Below are positions 53,101 through 62,195 of a stretch of DNA of 64,000 nt, in pieces. Every line of letters begins with the position of its first letter. Position 1 is the first letter of the stretch. The notes under the pieces are model-generated. The model saw only the letters and a list, made by a program, of their open reading frames with translations. It ran no database searches and was not told the origin of the DNA. The DNA is from Candida dubliniensis CD36 (taxonomy: Eukaryota; Ascomycota; Pichiomycetes; Serinales; Debaryomycetaceae), in NCBI RefSeq assembly GCF_000026945.1, contig NC_012860.1, positions 1,116,001-1,180,000 on the forward strand, in the 5' to 3' direction. A program made the translations under genes and the position numbers.

Positions 53101-54830
53101 TCATCCAAATCATTTCTGCACAAATTAAAAATTATCGCTTTCCAACAACTTAACGCTAATACTCTGGCTTGAGGTACCTGTGAGTTGAAACAAAGTTTTG
53201 TGATTTGCAACCATTTACTCAAATGCTCCCACCTTTCGAAAGATTCACCTGAATATCCAACAAGTACTGTCAATGCAACCCAAATATCCATGGCCTCCTT
53301 GAATTGGCCATCCTGAATAAGGTCCTGAAGTTTCGACAAGACCACGTCTACCACTTTCTGGTTCTGAGAATCGCTGGAATCAGAATTAATGGCAATCGAT
53401 TCACTACTTGACATTGATTTGATATTGATGGAAAAAGGGGAAGATAAAAAAAGTTTTACATATGCCATTACCTTCCGGTTATCTAAAAATGCCTTAGTCA
53501 CCTCCAATAAACAATGAACCCCGACAGAAAAGCATTTCAAATAAAACGGCGAACCAACCTCGCAAACACTTAATAATAACATTCCAAACCAATGTGAGAC
53601 ATTCTTGGCCATTATACCTGGGAAAAGATTCACAAAATTCTTGAAGCACAAAAATTGCTCTGACACCAATGACGAACTGGGAAACCTTTTCATATTGATC
53701 AATGCAAATAGCATCTTCTCAGCTAAGTCACCAGTCTCAAACAATGCCTTTTTCTTTTTTACGCTTAGTCTGCATTCTTTCATTATTACCAAATATGCTG
53801 AAATGATCGCCTTCGATGCCTTTGGATGTGTAAGCATTGCACACGCATGATGATATAACCAGTCAACGTTTTGGAGCGATATTAGTTTGTTAAGCTCCTG
53901 ATCTAAAATAAAATAGCTCATTAATTTGGTTGCTTGATTGACAATTCTTATACGAAATGGGTCATTTTTTGTAGGTGTCCTGTTTTCTTTATCTTTGTTA
54001 TCATTAAACAACGAATCCTCTGTTGCCTCTATATCCTTTATTATCTGACCAGCTAGCAATGCAACATACAGATTTTCTCGTTGTTTCTTTGTAGGACTAT
54101 AGTTTTTTAATGGGCTCGGAGTGGAACGACTTTTACGTGGACTCACTGACCCAGAATTCTCCAAAATGGAACTAAATAATTTAACAGCGCTAGGACCGGA
54201 GTTTGTTTTGTATACACCGTTCAATGTGGCATAAACTTCAAACCTCTTATCAAAAGACACATCCCGCAATACAGTTATACACCCTTCTATCAAGTAATAC
54301 AAGTCTGGTGAATTTGGGGGCAACTGGACAATAGTTCCTTGTAGCCAAAAATCGGTATTTTTCGGACCATATGATACATTATCATTTGCTTTCCGCCATA
54401 ACAAAGTGTTACTCGGATCAACCAACCTGTTTTGTAACTCAGGGTTGCATGATTTTAGGATGGATCGGCCAGGAGAATGGACTCGCTCTGGCGTGCTGGG
54501 GATGTCTGATATTAGATCATCTGAAAATGCAACACTTTTCTTGGTTTTTATGGGAGATGAGGAAATTATATTCTTGGTGGGGGTCGAATTGTTGAGGCGC
54601 TTAGCCATTTGCTTGATAGGCGAGGAATTCAAAGAGCCTGTTATCTCTTCTGACAGTCGATTATCAACATCAATGTCATCAACAATTTTTTGCGTCGGTG
54701 AACAATTATTTTTATTCTCTTGTGCTAATTTTCTTGCTGATCTTCTTCTCTTCGTGACAGTAGATGATTGCTTCTTCGAAAGCAGCGCCAATTTCGTCTC
54801 CTTCAGGAGCTTCTTTCTTTTTGGTGGCAT
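50157..54830 (-). CDS. RIF1: Rif1: replication-timing and telomere-length regulator
   Basis: 1557 residues from ATG 54830 (the frame extends two codons to TTG, rejected). The N-terminal disordered basic region carries two PP1-docking motifs: KSVAF (98-102, RVxF type) and SILK (123-126). They are in the same order and at nearly the same place as in S. cerevisiae Rif1, where they recruit Glc7. A long helical-repeat (HEAT-like) region covers about 250-1060 with the Rif1 N-terminal domain. An acidic, Ser-rich disordered C-terminal half follows. Rif1 delays origin firing by countering DDK, limits telomerase and protects DNA ends. It is shorter than the 1916 residues of S. cerevisiae. Confidence 0.9.
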   Translation of the reverse strand: MPPKRKKLLKETKLALLSKKQSSTVTKRRRSARKLAQENKNNCSPTQKIVDDIDVDNRLSEEITGSLNSSPIKQMAKRLNNSTPTKNIISSSPIKTKKSVAFSDDLISDIPSTPERVHSPGRSILKSCNPELQNRLVDPSNTLLWRKANDNVSYGPKNTDFWLQGTIVQLPPNSPDLYYLIEGCITVLRDVSFDKRFEVYATLNGVYKTNSGPSAVKLFSSILENSGSVSPRKSRSTPSPLKNYSPTKKQRENLYVALLAGQIIKDIEATEDSLFNDNKDKENRTPTKNDPFRIRIVNQATKLMSYFILDQELNKLISLQNVDWLYHHACAMLTHPKASKAIISAYLVIMKECRLSVKKKKALFETGDLAEKMLFALINMKRFPSSSLVSEQFLCFKNFVNLFPGIMAKNVSHWFGMLLLSVCEVGSPFYLKCFSVGVHCLLEVTKAFLDNRKVMAYVKLFLSSPFSINIKSMSSSESIAINSDSSDSQNQKVVDVVLSKLQDLIQDGQFKEAMDIWVALTVLVGYSGESFERWEHLSKWLQITKLCFNSQVPQARVLALSCWKAIIFNLCRNDLDEIRKTLDLAMGHSNIRDKQQQITTAMKPKVKLLTYLFGSFNAEEMEDKVIDTLHNLFIAILYSTINPLVIKLRTKYLHILWDRVFQFVFINFYFKKDASNAHMNQLGFTVLSKLIKSATPVTERNFNEVRCLSNDPVSINEVNSLPSRWIHAKFDKIMQNMILIFLLANLHVEDKIGFFIAFLASIKPIVKNEALVSPTTFDIIDNIPIVLSHLFKSNTLSHDLAIKLIVNLHDTFTSSLLVRRANKQDEIDTSNNIYIPVLANCLKSLSKEEYLEIFQLITQSLSHKKILVFIADYVQLGLEMEDVRGLFSDILTKRTVELSNEELGLYGEICQYFDTGFETFVKKLIQTVVVVPESEKMLNCFECLNITSWSYSIVVFLLLLLKNAPNRHIFQFTINLIEKMMTSNFVETLELLTIQDFEAEILPLVDQIYRNSLQYSGETLFKICLLLKNYLEYKLKNSDNHELVDRLLLGCYSVLGIDVGTFIQEDYSKFPNFKTELDKRNMCVVDGKIVFNGLEKSQESDEKSSQELDASVPPGPDNSLKLQVDSNIQKEEDISKNNEFDQNCMSESLSAASSALILDVDTVNTIDENAINRLSSDVIPRETKQVSKQDCEVNDIIMTDTEGPKDESGVLSLAKCESDIQNTERGFGLIVKLTPVKKKSASQTMSPKQELIVKIVRKKPEEQAQDSSSSAKDDDEISDIETSSISQGNSNDIIEQQEIISPETPNGVLVRKRDYQEESFTPSKRLKVCDIANLLDGGLEATETQLNVNEKLLPLGDENDLENKQEELKISNCDVDLTEQQGESAQVDSCDLSDTSHDSLESKARTEHIVNTDGEENYENDGSAPTKELDAEGNSLSDLKIFDIPALSETNSDSNENATEEQEKNNEEPQSKIQEFPLYSLPLKEFEEIRSKKDLADDLYNSVGPSSNEIKRSCSPMELVDLLSTKSDAELACITSDEKYDMETKLLNLMVRLRRFK

Positions 54831-55226
54831 ATTCAACAGTCTAAAGAAATTTAGTTCTGAGTGTGCAGAAAAAAAAAAAGACTACTTCCACTTATAACAA
54901 GATCAAGGAAAGCCAATAAAAAGAATAATATGAGCTTCAGGTATCTATGCTTGAGTTCTTTTCACAAAAAAAAGGTGGTGGATTTTGATAGGTGTGTCAA
55001 AAATTCTGGATGATCTGCTTGAAAGGAAGGTCTGAAGGCTATTTTTTTTTTTTTTTATTTTGTGCAAATTAAAAAATTGGAAAGAAGCGCGTCTCATACT
55101 TGGTAGCTCAAGTTTATTTTTGTTTTAACTCTTTTAATTCTTAATATTACTTCTACACATGAATAACATTGTACTTCCATTTTTAATTTACATACAGGCG
55201 TCCCTAAAAAGACGCATCTGAAGACA
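54831..55226. other. Intergenic region between HPR1 and RIF1
   Basis: RIF1 promoter and HPR1 3' flank, with a T16 run near 55042. I see no gene; the frame at 55094-55375 overlaps the HPR1 end out of frame. Confidence 0.6.
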
Positions 55227-57290
55227 TTACATATCATGATCTTTAATGTCCACATCGACTGCATCATGATTTTCACCATTACTGTCCTTGTTGGAATCAA
55301 TAGCTTCATTGATCTCAAGATTTTGAGAATTCTCTTCGGGTTCATTTCCAGAGTTTTCACCAATGTTTTGTTCATCTAACCTTATTCTCTTGGTTACTGG
55401 TAGCTCCTTCTCCTCAGAATCAATCGAGGATCTTTTTTGAGATTTAGCGTCATCCTGGGAATCGACTTCCTGTCTATCACTATCAGCTTTCATTTCTTGA
55501 TCCAATACCGCCTGAGCTCGCAACGCCTGGGTAGCTTTCAACCAGTCGGATGACCTCTGTTCTCGCAACACTCTCCATGTGAGTAGTGATTTTTTTTCCA
55601 AAAGCTCATTTCTATTATTAGCGTCAGTTGTTTGAGAAAGTTCATTGTCTATACTGTCAATTTCAAATTTGGAATCATTGATTGAAAATACATCAGCACC
55701 CTGTATTTGAGATAACCCCCGTTGAATTTTCATCTTTCTGGTAACCTGAGGAGTTACAAATGTATTGAAATATTTCTTATCTTTATATGGGTACATACTC
55801 TTGAACGTGTTCTCCACATTGTGGATATCATCCAACGTTAAATTTTTATCGAAAAAAAATGACTTGTTTGTTTTAGACTCTTTTCCGTAAGTGAGCCAAC
55901 TCCACCAATTCTTTTCAGACAATGTTAAATGTTGAAGTAGAAACAACCAATGTGAGTCAATCGCCCTAAGAGTGTGCATTATATCTTTTTTAACACTAGC
56001 AAATGATGACACAACGTCATCAGGCGAAACACCATCCACAAAATGTTTGATAGTAGGAGGGGCATGTATTGAATTCAAAAACTGGTTTTTATTTTTAAGT
56101 GATAACTCCGAGAAGAAATGTGCAACAATATAAATCAGCTGAATGCATTGCATTCTCGCCACAGGCTTTCTCATTATACCATCCAACATCTCTGCATCTT
56201 GCGCTTGTTGTTTTCTGTCACTTTTTGGAAACAACGAAAGAAAGTAATTCTCAGGAACGTATGATGATTTAGAAAATTTCTCTATCAAATAATCTCTCTC
56301 AGCTTTTGATTTTGGTGGTGAAATAAGAAACTGGTCCCACGATGGATGGGAAGCCCTGAAAATCTTTTCTTGAATTAGCAACTCCTTAGTTACTTGTGCA
56401 ACTTTCCCAGCAAGCACTCGTAATTTTTTTTGGTTTTCTCGTTTCAAGTATTGCAATGGATTGTTGAAAAGTCTCTGTATCTCAAGAAGATCTTCCAAAT
56501 ATGGATCCTTGGTTTGGATACTAGATGAAGCTCTATTGGAAACATGAAAATACTTATTCAATCCTGTATTGTCTTCAAAGTTTAAAATGCCTGCTATAAA
56601 AAATCTCACTCTAGCCTGAAACCTGTCATTAAAACTATCCTTTTTATACGAGTCTCTTTGTCCTTCTTTATTCTTCACAATCAAATTATCAGTCAAATAG
56701 TTGCACATCTCTAACAATGCCATCCTCTCAGAAGGTGTATTTTTATATAACTTGTTCAAAATAATCGGAACTCTTGTCTCCAAAGAAGACCAAAATGTTT
56801 CGATAATTGCTGTTGAAATAGGAAACAATAGTTTTGTAATTTTCAGAATGCTATCATAAAAGACTTGCTTTAAAATTGGATCAACGTTAAGAAATAATGA
56901 CACTTCAAAATCCAAAATCAAAGAAATTGCATTAAAAAAATCAGTCTTGTCAGCCATGTTGGATTCTACAAATGCTTGTACTCTTGCATTTATCACATTT
57001 AAAAATGTTGATGACACAACAAATTCTTTGCATTTATTATCAACATTGTCATTGTAAATTTCAACTTGGGATTTGACTTGATCTGTAGCATTATCATTCG
57101 ATGATACTTTATAGTCCAAGTCTATATTCTCCAATAAATTTTTGAATTGTATATTCCCGTTGTTGAACAAAGAATCATCAGGTATTTCAAATAAAAAATT
57201 TTTATCGTTATCTTGTAAGACTTTTTCGATTGTAGCTTGAACTATGCCAGAAAGTGATTGGATGCATTCGTTGAGATTCCCATTCACCAT
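55227..57290 (-). CDS. HPR1: THO complex subunit Hpr1 (THOC1 family)
   Basis: 687 residues, mostly helical, with the THOC1 pattern. NWWSWLTYGKES is followed by a spacer and a region with TPQVTRKMKIQRG, and later LLTWRVLREQRSSDWL, which corresponds to the conserved WRALRL segment of human THOC1. The C-terminus is acidic with a basic patch (PVTKRIRL). THO couples transcription elongation to mRNP packaging and export and prevents R-loops. Yeast Hpr1 is 752 residues. The assignment rests on these two conserved blocks plus overall layout. Confidence 0.82.
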   Translation of the reverse strand: MVNGNLNECIQSLSGIVQATIEKVLQDNDKNFLFEIPDDSLFNNGNIQFKNLLENIDLDYKVSSNDNATDQVKSQVEIYNDNVDNKCKEFVVSSTFLNVINARVQAFVESNMADKTDFFNAISLILDFEVSLFLNVDPILKQVFYDSILKITKLLFPISTAIIETFWSSLETRVPIILNKLYKNTPSERMALLEMCNYLTDNLIVKNKEGQRDSYKKDSFNDRFQARVRFFIAGILNFEDNTGLNKYFHVSNRASSSIQTKDPYLEDLLEIQRLFNNPLQYLKRENQKKLRVLAGKVAQVTKELLIQEKIFRASHPSWDQFLISPPKSKAERDYLIEKFSKSSYVPENYFLSLFPKSDRKQQAQDAEMLDGIMRKPVARMQCIQLIYIVAHFFSELSLKNKNQFLNSIHAPPTIKHFVDGVSPDDVVSSFASVKKDIMHTLRAIDSHWLFLLQHLTLSEKNWWSWLTYGKESKTNKSFFFDKNLTLDDIHNVENTFKSMYPYKDKKYFNTFVTPQVTRKMKIQRGLSQIQGADVFSINDSKFEIDSIDNELSQTTDANNRNELLEKKSLLTWRVLREQRSSDWLKATQALRAQAVLDQEMKADSDRQEVDSQDDAKSQKRSSIDSEEKELPVTKRIRLDEQNIGENSGNEPEENSQNLEINEAIDSNKDSNGENHDAVDVDIKDHDM

Positions 57291-57502
57291 CTTCAGTACC
57301 TAATTCTTCTGCACTCTGCTTTCAATGGGAATAAAGAAAAGAAAAAACACAACAAAAGTTGAGACAATTTCATCAAAACAAATTACTACAGACACTTTTT
57401 TTTTTGTTCTCGTTCCATCTACATCATCCTCTAAGTACTAACATTCAGATTAAATCCAACTACTATTTACTCTTTACTATTTACAATCTATGCTCTAAAG
57501 AG

Positions 57503-58096
57503 TTACCAATCAAACTTCTTTGACCTATTTTTTTTCTTGTCGGATTGCTTTTTTTTGTTAAATTTTTTACGTTCCTTATAATCTTCTTCCAATTCTTGCC
57601 ACTTTTCTTTATCTTCTTGACTTGTTTCACTCGCAAAGTATACTTTGGATTTGATTTCTTCTACAAGTCTTTGAAAACATAGCTCTGTGTTGTGTTCCCT
57701 ATTACGACTAGTGTCACTTTGAATTAACAACCCGCCTCCTTTTGTTTCATAGCGTATACCTTTGCTCTTTAGTTGCGCTTGAATTGGTTGAGGGATCCAA
57801 TAGCAAATACGAGGGTCCAACCACAATCCCAGCTCTAGAGATACTGTTGCCTTAGACGATGTTTTATTGACTTTTTGCCCACCAGGTCCTGATGATCTAC
57901 TGTAAGATATATCAAATAAATGTGTAGGAATTTGAGTATGTGCGAAGGACTCTAGCCATTTCTTTGATTTCTCGATTTCATCTTTGGAAAACAGTTCATT
58001 GGTTGAATAGAATTTTGAATGATATGGATACACTTTTAAAATTTGGTTTGGCAAAAAGGACTTGATCCCGTTACAAGTATTGATGATCCTAAACAT
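57503..58096 (-). CDS. Mitochondrial ICT1/Pth4-type peptidyl-tRNA hydrolase
   Basis: 197 residues. An Arg/Lys-containing, acid-poor N-terminus (1-30) looks like a presequence. The class I release-factor domain has SYSRSSGPGGQKVNKTSSK, with GGQ at 72-74, and the protein ends in a Lys/Arg-rich tail (KKKQSDKKKNRSKKF) that in ICT1-type proteins enters the mRNA channel of stalled ribosomes. There is no codon-recognition domain. The function is therefore rescue of stalled mitochondrial ribosomes, as for S. cerevisiae Pth4 (YOL114C, 202 residues). Confidence 0.88.
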   Translation of the reverse strand: MFRIINTCNGIKSFLPNQILKVYPYHSKFYSTNELFSKDEIEKSKKWLESFAHTQIPTHLFDISYSRSSGPGGQKVNKTSSKATVSLELGLWLDPRICYWIPQPIQAQLKSKGIRYETKGGGLLIQSDTSRNREHNTELCFQRLVEEIKSKVYFASETSQEDKEKWQELEEDYKERKKFNKKKQSDKKKNRSKKFDW

Positions 58097-58287
58097 GTTG
58101 CAAAATAGAAGAAAAAAAATAGAAGAGTTACATTAAAGAGTTTTGGATTCGTTTGATCGGAAAATAAAAATTTTCACTTTTGCTTTGTTACTATTTTTTT
58201 TTCTGGGGACTATTCTCCAATTGTGTATTTTATCATGCGCTATATTCTCCACGACCAGTGGTATCAATTTACAACAATGAGATAGTT

Positions 58288-58842
58288 TCAAGCTTCTTCC
58301 AAGACCTTTTGAGCAGCAGATACATCAACAGATGTGTTGTCTGGTTCAACAAAGCTTTTGACGACTTTCCCATCTTCGATGATTAAAGCGTACCTTTTAG
58401 ACCTCTCGTTACCAAAAGCTTTTCTGGCATCAAACAACAAATCAAGCTCCTTTGTAAAAGCACCAGTTGAATCAGCAAAAAATCTTATTTGTTGACCAGC
58501 TACCGATTCCAATAATTGCTCGCCCCAAGCTTTTGTCACAAACGGATCATTGACTGCAACGACAAAAAATCTTTGGTAGCCTTTGTCATTAAAGGCACGA
58601 ATATTCTTGATATATCCTGGAACATGTGAAGATGAACATGCTGGGGAGAAAGCCCCTGGAACACCAATTAAAATTGTCTTTCCAGTTGCTGTTTCTTCGG
58701 CAAGATTAACGTCATTACCTGGTGAACCTTCAAAAACTGGTGTTGCTGGTACCTTATCACCAATGGACACATAAGTTCTGAGCGAATTTCTGACTGCAAG
58801 ACTCAATTGAGATCTTGGAACTGTTCTGGTGAATGCAAACAT
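58288..58842 (-). CDS. Prx5-type peroxiredoxin (Ahp1-like), probably mitochondrial
   Basis: 184 residues from ATG 58842; an 18-codon extension begins with TTG and is rejected. Residues 1-24 are Arg-rich with no acids, a good mitochondrial presequence. The peroxidatic site is PGAFSPACSSSHVPGY with Cys69, and Arg150 is the conserved active-site Arg. Cys69 is the only cysteine in the whole protein, so the resolving cysteine of yeast Ahp1 is absent, and reduction must use an outside thiol such as glutathione/glutaredoxin. It reduces peroxides, preferably alkyl hydroperoxides in this family. It is divergent with DCP1 across 211 bases. Confidence 0.9.
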   Translation of the reverse strand: MFAFTRTVPRSQLSLAVRNSLRTYVSIGDKVPATPVFEGSPGNDVNLAEETATGKTILIGVPGAFSPACSSSHVPGYIKNIRAFNDKGYQRFFVVAVNDPFVTKAWGEQLLESVAGQQIRFFADSTGAFTKELDLLFDARKAFGNERSKRYALIIEDGKVVKSFVEPDNTSVDVSAAQKVLEEA

Positions 58843-59048
58843 TGTTGAAGTATCGATAGATTGGTTTTCCTTGTTATAAAAGAAAATAGCAACCAAATAA
58901 TAAATTTATATTGTGGCAAATAAAAGTACAAGAGCCAAGAGTGCGTGTGCCGATCACCAAAAAAAAAAAACAACATCCGAAACCGTGGCTGGACCAAAAC
59001 AATTTTCATCATTACAAATAGAATTATACTGACAGCCAGAAAGAATCA

Positions 59049-59069
59049 ATGAAATGGGGTCAAAGGTAA
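59049..59069 (+). promoter_or_regulatory. Minimal upstream ORF overlapping the DCP1 start
   Basis: ATG at 59049 opens a six-codon frame, stop at 59067, overlapping the DCP1 ATG (59054) in another frame. The first ATG is in an AATCAATG context and the DCP1 ATG in GAAATG, so both have fair contexts. Initiation on the first would reduce DCP1 translation. Confidence 0.4.
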
Positions 59070-59611
59070 AGGACACATCAGATATTAAACAAGAACAGAT
59101 AACCAGGGATGAGGCTCTTAGGTTATATACAAACGCGCTAAATTTCAATGTCATTAGCCGGTATGACCCTGCCATCAAACAGTTGTTGTGCAACACCTCT
59201 CATTGTGTCTTGTACAATTTTAATGACGAAACAGAAGAGTGGGTGAAGTCAGATTTCCAAGGAACATTGGCACTTTATATTCGAGATTTTAAAGTCCCCC
59301 CAACAGCAACTGTACCAAGCTATAGAGATTTGCAAAACCTTTTCTGTTATGGGCTTATACTTTTGAACAGAAACAATCCAGAGTGCTTCTCATTGGGGTT
59401 ATTACCAAACAAAATTAGCAGTCAGTTTTTCCCAAATGGGTTAGACAACTCTTCGGTTCTGGAAATGGATGTTGAATTGAATGACAACTTAATCATAATA
59501 AGAAATCTTTTAGGTGAAATATACGGTTTATGGGTTTTTAATGAGAGCGATAGAATCAAACTATTTAAATCAATAGAGTTCTGTCTCAACACAGAGACCA
59601 ATATAAATTGA
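59054..59611 (+). CDS. DCP1: mRNA-decapping enzyme activator Dcp1
   Basis: 185 residues forming one EVH1-like domain. Hallmarks are NFNVISRYDPAIKQLL near the N-terminus, CVLYNFNDETEEWVKSDFQGTL (in two parts) and the ending IYGLWVFNESD. Dcp1 binds Dcp2 and stimulates removal of the 5' cap in P-bodies. It is shorter than the 231 residues of S. cerevisiae Dcp1, chiefly because it lacks an insertion in the middle. No intron is needed, unlike S. cerevisiae DCP1. Confidence 0.93.
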   Translation: MGSKVKDTSDIKQEQITRDEALRLYTNALNFNVISRYDPAIKQLLCNTSHCVLYNFNDETEEWVKSDFQGTLALYIRDFKVPPTATVPSYRDLQNLFCYGLILLNRNNPECFSLGLLPNKISSQFFPNGLDNSSVLEMDVELNDNLIIIRNLLGEIYGLWVFNESDRIKLFKSIEFCLNTETNIN

Positions 59612-59990
59612 ATTAGGTATAGCCATATATAAAAGCTGTTAGCATAGTATTTTGTACTGTAGGAAGTTCTTCTTATAACTTATCTAGATTTGGTGTTCTG
59701 GGAGATATTTTTTTTCTTCGAGATTGTTTTTTTTTTTTTTTTTTTTTTTCGTTCCAGATATATTTACAAGTAAACGAAGAACAACAACTACAAGTAGAAG
59801 CGGTACATTTGACTACTAGAATACCCATCCCATCAATCATTAATTACCAAGCTATTGCCTTACTTTTTTTAGTATATAATCGTTAATCAAGGTCTTTTTA
59901 AGATTTTTATTAGTTTTGGAAGAATCAATTTGTGAGGAAAGAAATAGCCAATTTTTAGAGATTTATCTAGATTACTTTTGAAATTACATT
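59612..59990. other. Promoter region of SPT20
   Basis: 379 bases with a T23 run (about 59727-59749), no upstream ATG close to the start codon, and no other feature. Confidence 0.6.
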
Positions 59991-62195
59991 ATGATAAAAT
60001 CTGAAGTTTCTAGTGGTGCTGCTTCCACCACTGTGGGAAATTTGGCTCATAATGGTGCATCGTTGCTGGCTAAGAACCAGGATGGAAAGCAGAACCTAAT
60101 TCGCCAGCAACAACATCAACAACAGCTACAACAACAACAGCAACTTAAACATAGGGCTGCCCTTCAAAATTACCATTTTGCCTCAACGTCGGAGGAGATT
60201 CTAAAAAAGTACTCTAAATATCCAGCATCTATGAGTTTACATATTTTTGAGACACATTACAGGTTCAACAATTCCCAAGATTCCCAAGTAATTCCTAAGG
60301 ACTCCCCCATGATTAAAGATTTCATGAAACATGTTTTGAAAGAGGAAATTCCGGTGGAAATGTGTGAATTAATCAAGGATTTTGCCATCAGGCCATATGA
60401 TGGATGTATAATATTACAAGTTTATGATCACAGAAATATGATCAAAACAGCCGTTTTGCAGAATAGATCAACATTATCTCCATCCAAGGATCAAGACAAA
60501 AAACAGCAAATGGCTGTTTCAAAACCTCGGACATATAGAACGTTGTTGAGACCGACTTCTCTTTCCATTTATTACGATTTACTTTATCACACGGATTCAG
60601 CGCTCCATCGATTCACCGATTATTTATCTTTACAGATGGAGTCTGAGATTTTGACAGCAACAAATAGAGAGTTAAATTTATCAGTTCCTTTGAATCCTTA
60701 TAACTATGATCACCTTAGACCTGAACCAGAACTTTCTGGTGATGAATCACATGACATTGGCAACGAGATTGACGAAGTTAAATTCCAACACAGAGATGCC
60801 ATTGAACAGCCACGTCGCAAAATTCACCAAGATGAAATGGTGTTGCATAAATCATCGGAATACGAAGAACTCATGTTGCTATTATCAAACAAGCCTAAAC
60901 GTCCTGACGATTGTCTGGATAAAAGGCTTGTAGTTGTGAGCACTTCAGCATTGCCAAGTTCGTCAACAACCGGGGCCTCTAGCACATCAACAGTAACTGC
61001 TGCTGCAACACCCACACCGACAAGTACAACCGCTTCAGCTGCTTCTCAGTCTTCTAAACAGACTACTGCAGACGGGGTTTCATCTGCAGATACCAAAACT
61101 AAGAAAGGAGACAAAGCAAATGGTGCTGGCACAAATCAAACTGCAGCATCACCCACTTCTGTCCACCCTCCTATTACTACAATACCACAAAATCTGGTTA
61201 GGGCTACTGGACAATTTATGAGGTTGAGATTAATAGAGGAAATAAGAAAGAAACGTGAAATAGAGAAGTTGCAACAAGAAGCAAAGATCCAGGCTCAAGC
61301 AAATGCTATTCAGGGTGAGCTGGTACAACCCAGTCAACAGTTGGTCCCCCAAAACTCCATGAACTCGCCTGTTAGTGTTGAACAAACGAAGCGTCCATCC
61401 CCAGCAACCCAGAATCAGCCCGCACCCAAAAGAGCGAAGAAAGAGACAAAAAAACAGTTACAAGCTAAAGCACAAGCCAAAGCACAGGCACAGGCACAGG
61501 CACAGGCCAAAGCACAAACTGAGACTCAAAGTCCGGTTCCTATCCAGGGTCAAAATTCAGTATCTGCTGCTCTGCTGCTTAATGGGTCCAATGTGACCAA
61601 TACAGCAAATACGCCGACGATGAATAATCAAAATACTCTTCAACAACCTTCCCAGCCACAGCAGCCGCAAATAGGAAGTTTGAATAACAATCAACAATCA
61701 CAGCAACAGAAAACTCCCCAACAGACCCTTCAGCAACAGCAACAACAACAGATATTCCAGAACTCATTGACGCCTGAAGAACAGAAAGTGTATAAGCAAA
61801 TTCAACAGAACATGGCTACACTTGCAATGATGGGTCAATCTGGTGTTACCCCTACAGGTCAAAAATTGACGCCACAACAGAAGCAACAAGCAATTCAACA
61901 AGCAAAGAACTTACAGCAGCAATTATTTCAACGATTCCCACTCTATTTTCAACGTATGAAACAGTTGCAGCTAATTCACCAAAAAAGAAGATTACAGCAA
62001 CAACAACAAGCCTCCAATGCTGCTAATTCATCGGGCAGTAATCAAAACAGTACATTGAACCAAGCTTCTCCACAAACCCAACAGTTTAATCAAGCATCAC
62101 CATCTACTACAGAGCAACCAAAACCTGTTGCATCATCACCAGAAGTTAAAAAGAAAAGAACTTATCAGAAAAAGAAAAATGCTCCTACTAATTAA
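59991..62195 (+). CDS. SPT20: Spt20, SAGA complex structural subunit
   Basis: 734 residues. The conserved Spt20 domain covers about 54-215: ILKKYSKYPASMSLHIFE, then FAIRPYDGCIILQVYDHR, then RTYRTLLRPTSLSIYYDLL. The rest is low complexity: polyGln near 30-50, a Ser/Thr/Ala stretch, a repeat of Ala-Gln and Ala-Lys pairs around 490-510, a Gln/Asn-rich block and a basic C-terminus (KKKRTYQKKK). Spt20 holds the SAGA coactivator together and is needed for stress response and filamentation in Candida. At least five in-frame CTG codons occur, which would be Ser in the CTG clade. Confidence 0.93.
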   Translation: MIKSEVSSGAASTTVGNLAHNGASLLAKNQDGKQNLIRQQQHQQQLQQQQQLKHRAALQNYHFASTSEEILKKYSKYPASMSLHIFETHYRFNNSQDSQVIPKDSPMIKDFMKHVLKEEIPVEMCELIKDFAIRPYDGCIILQVYDHRNMIKTAVLQNRSTLSPSKDQDKKQQMAVSKPRTYRTLLRPTSLSIYYDLLYHTDSALHRFTDYLSLQMESEILTATNRELNLSVPLNPYNYDHLRPEPELSGDESHDIGNEIDEVKFQHRDAIEQPRRKIHQDEMVLHKSSEYEELMLLLSNKPKRPDDCLDKRLVVVSTSALPSSSTTGASSTSTVTAAATPTPTSTTASAASQSSKQTTADGVSSADTKTKKGDKANGAGTNQTAASPTSVHPPITTIPQNLVRATGQFMRLRLIEEIRKKREIEKLQQEAKIQAQANAIQGELVQPSQQLVPQNSMNSPVSVEQTKRPSPATQNQPAPKRAKKETKKQLQAKAQAKAQAQAQAQAKAQTETQSPVPIQGQNSVSAALLLNGSNVTNTANTPTMNNQNTLQQPSQPQQPQIGSLNNNQQSQQQKTPQQTLQQQQQQQIFQNSLTPEEQKVYKQIQQNMATLAMMGQSGVTPTGQKLTPQQKQQAIQQAKNLQQQLFQRFPLYFQRMKQLQLIHQKRRLQQQQQASNAANSSGSNQNSTLNQASPQTQQFNQASPSTTEQPKPVASSPEVKKKRTYQKKKNAPTN
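61459..61517 (+). repeat. Coding GCACAG/GCCAAA hexanucleotide repeat in SPT20
   Basis: About nine hexamers encode alternating Ala-Gln and Ala-Lys. Exact GCACAGs in the middle suggest length change by slippage. Confidence 0.7.

Noticed and set aside
58843..58896. 18-codon extension of the peroxiredoxin
   Set aside because: It begins with TTG and would place uncharged and acidic residues before the presequence; ATG 58842 opens directly on it.
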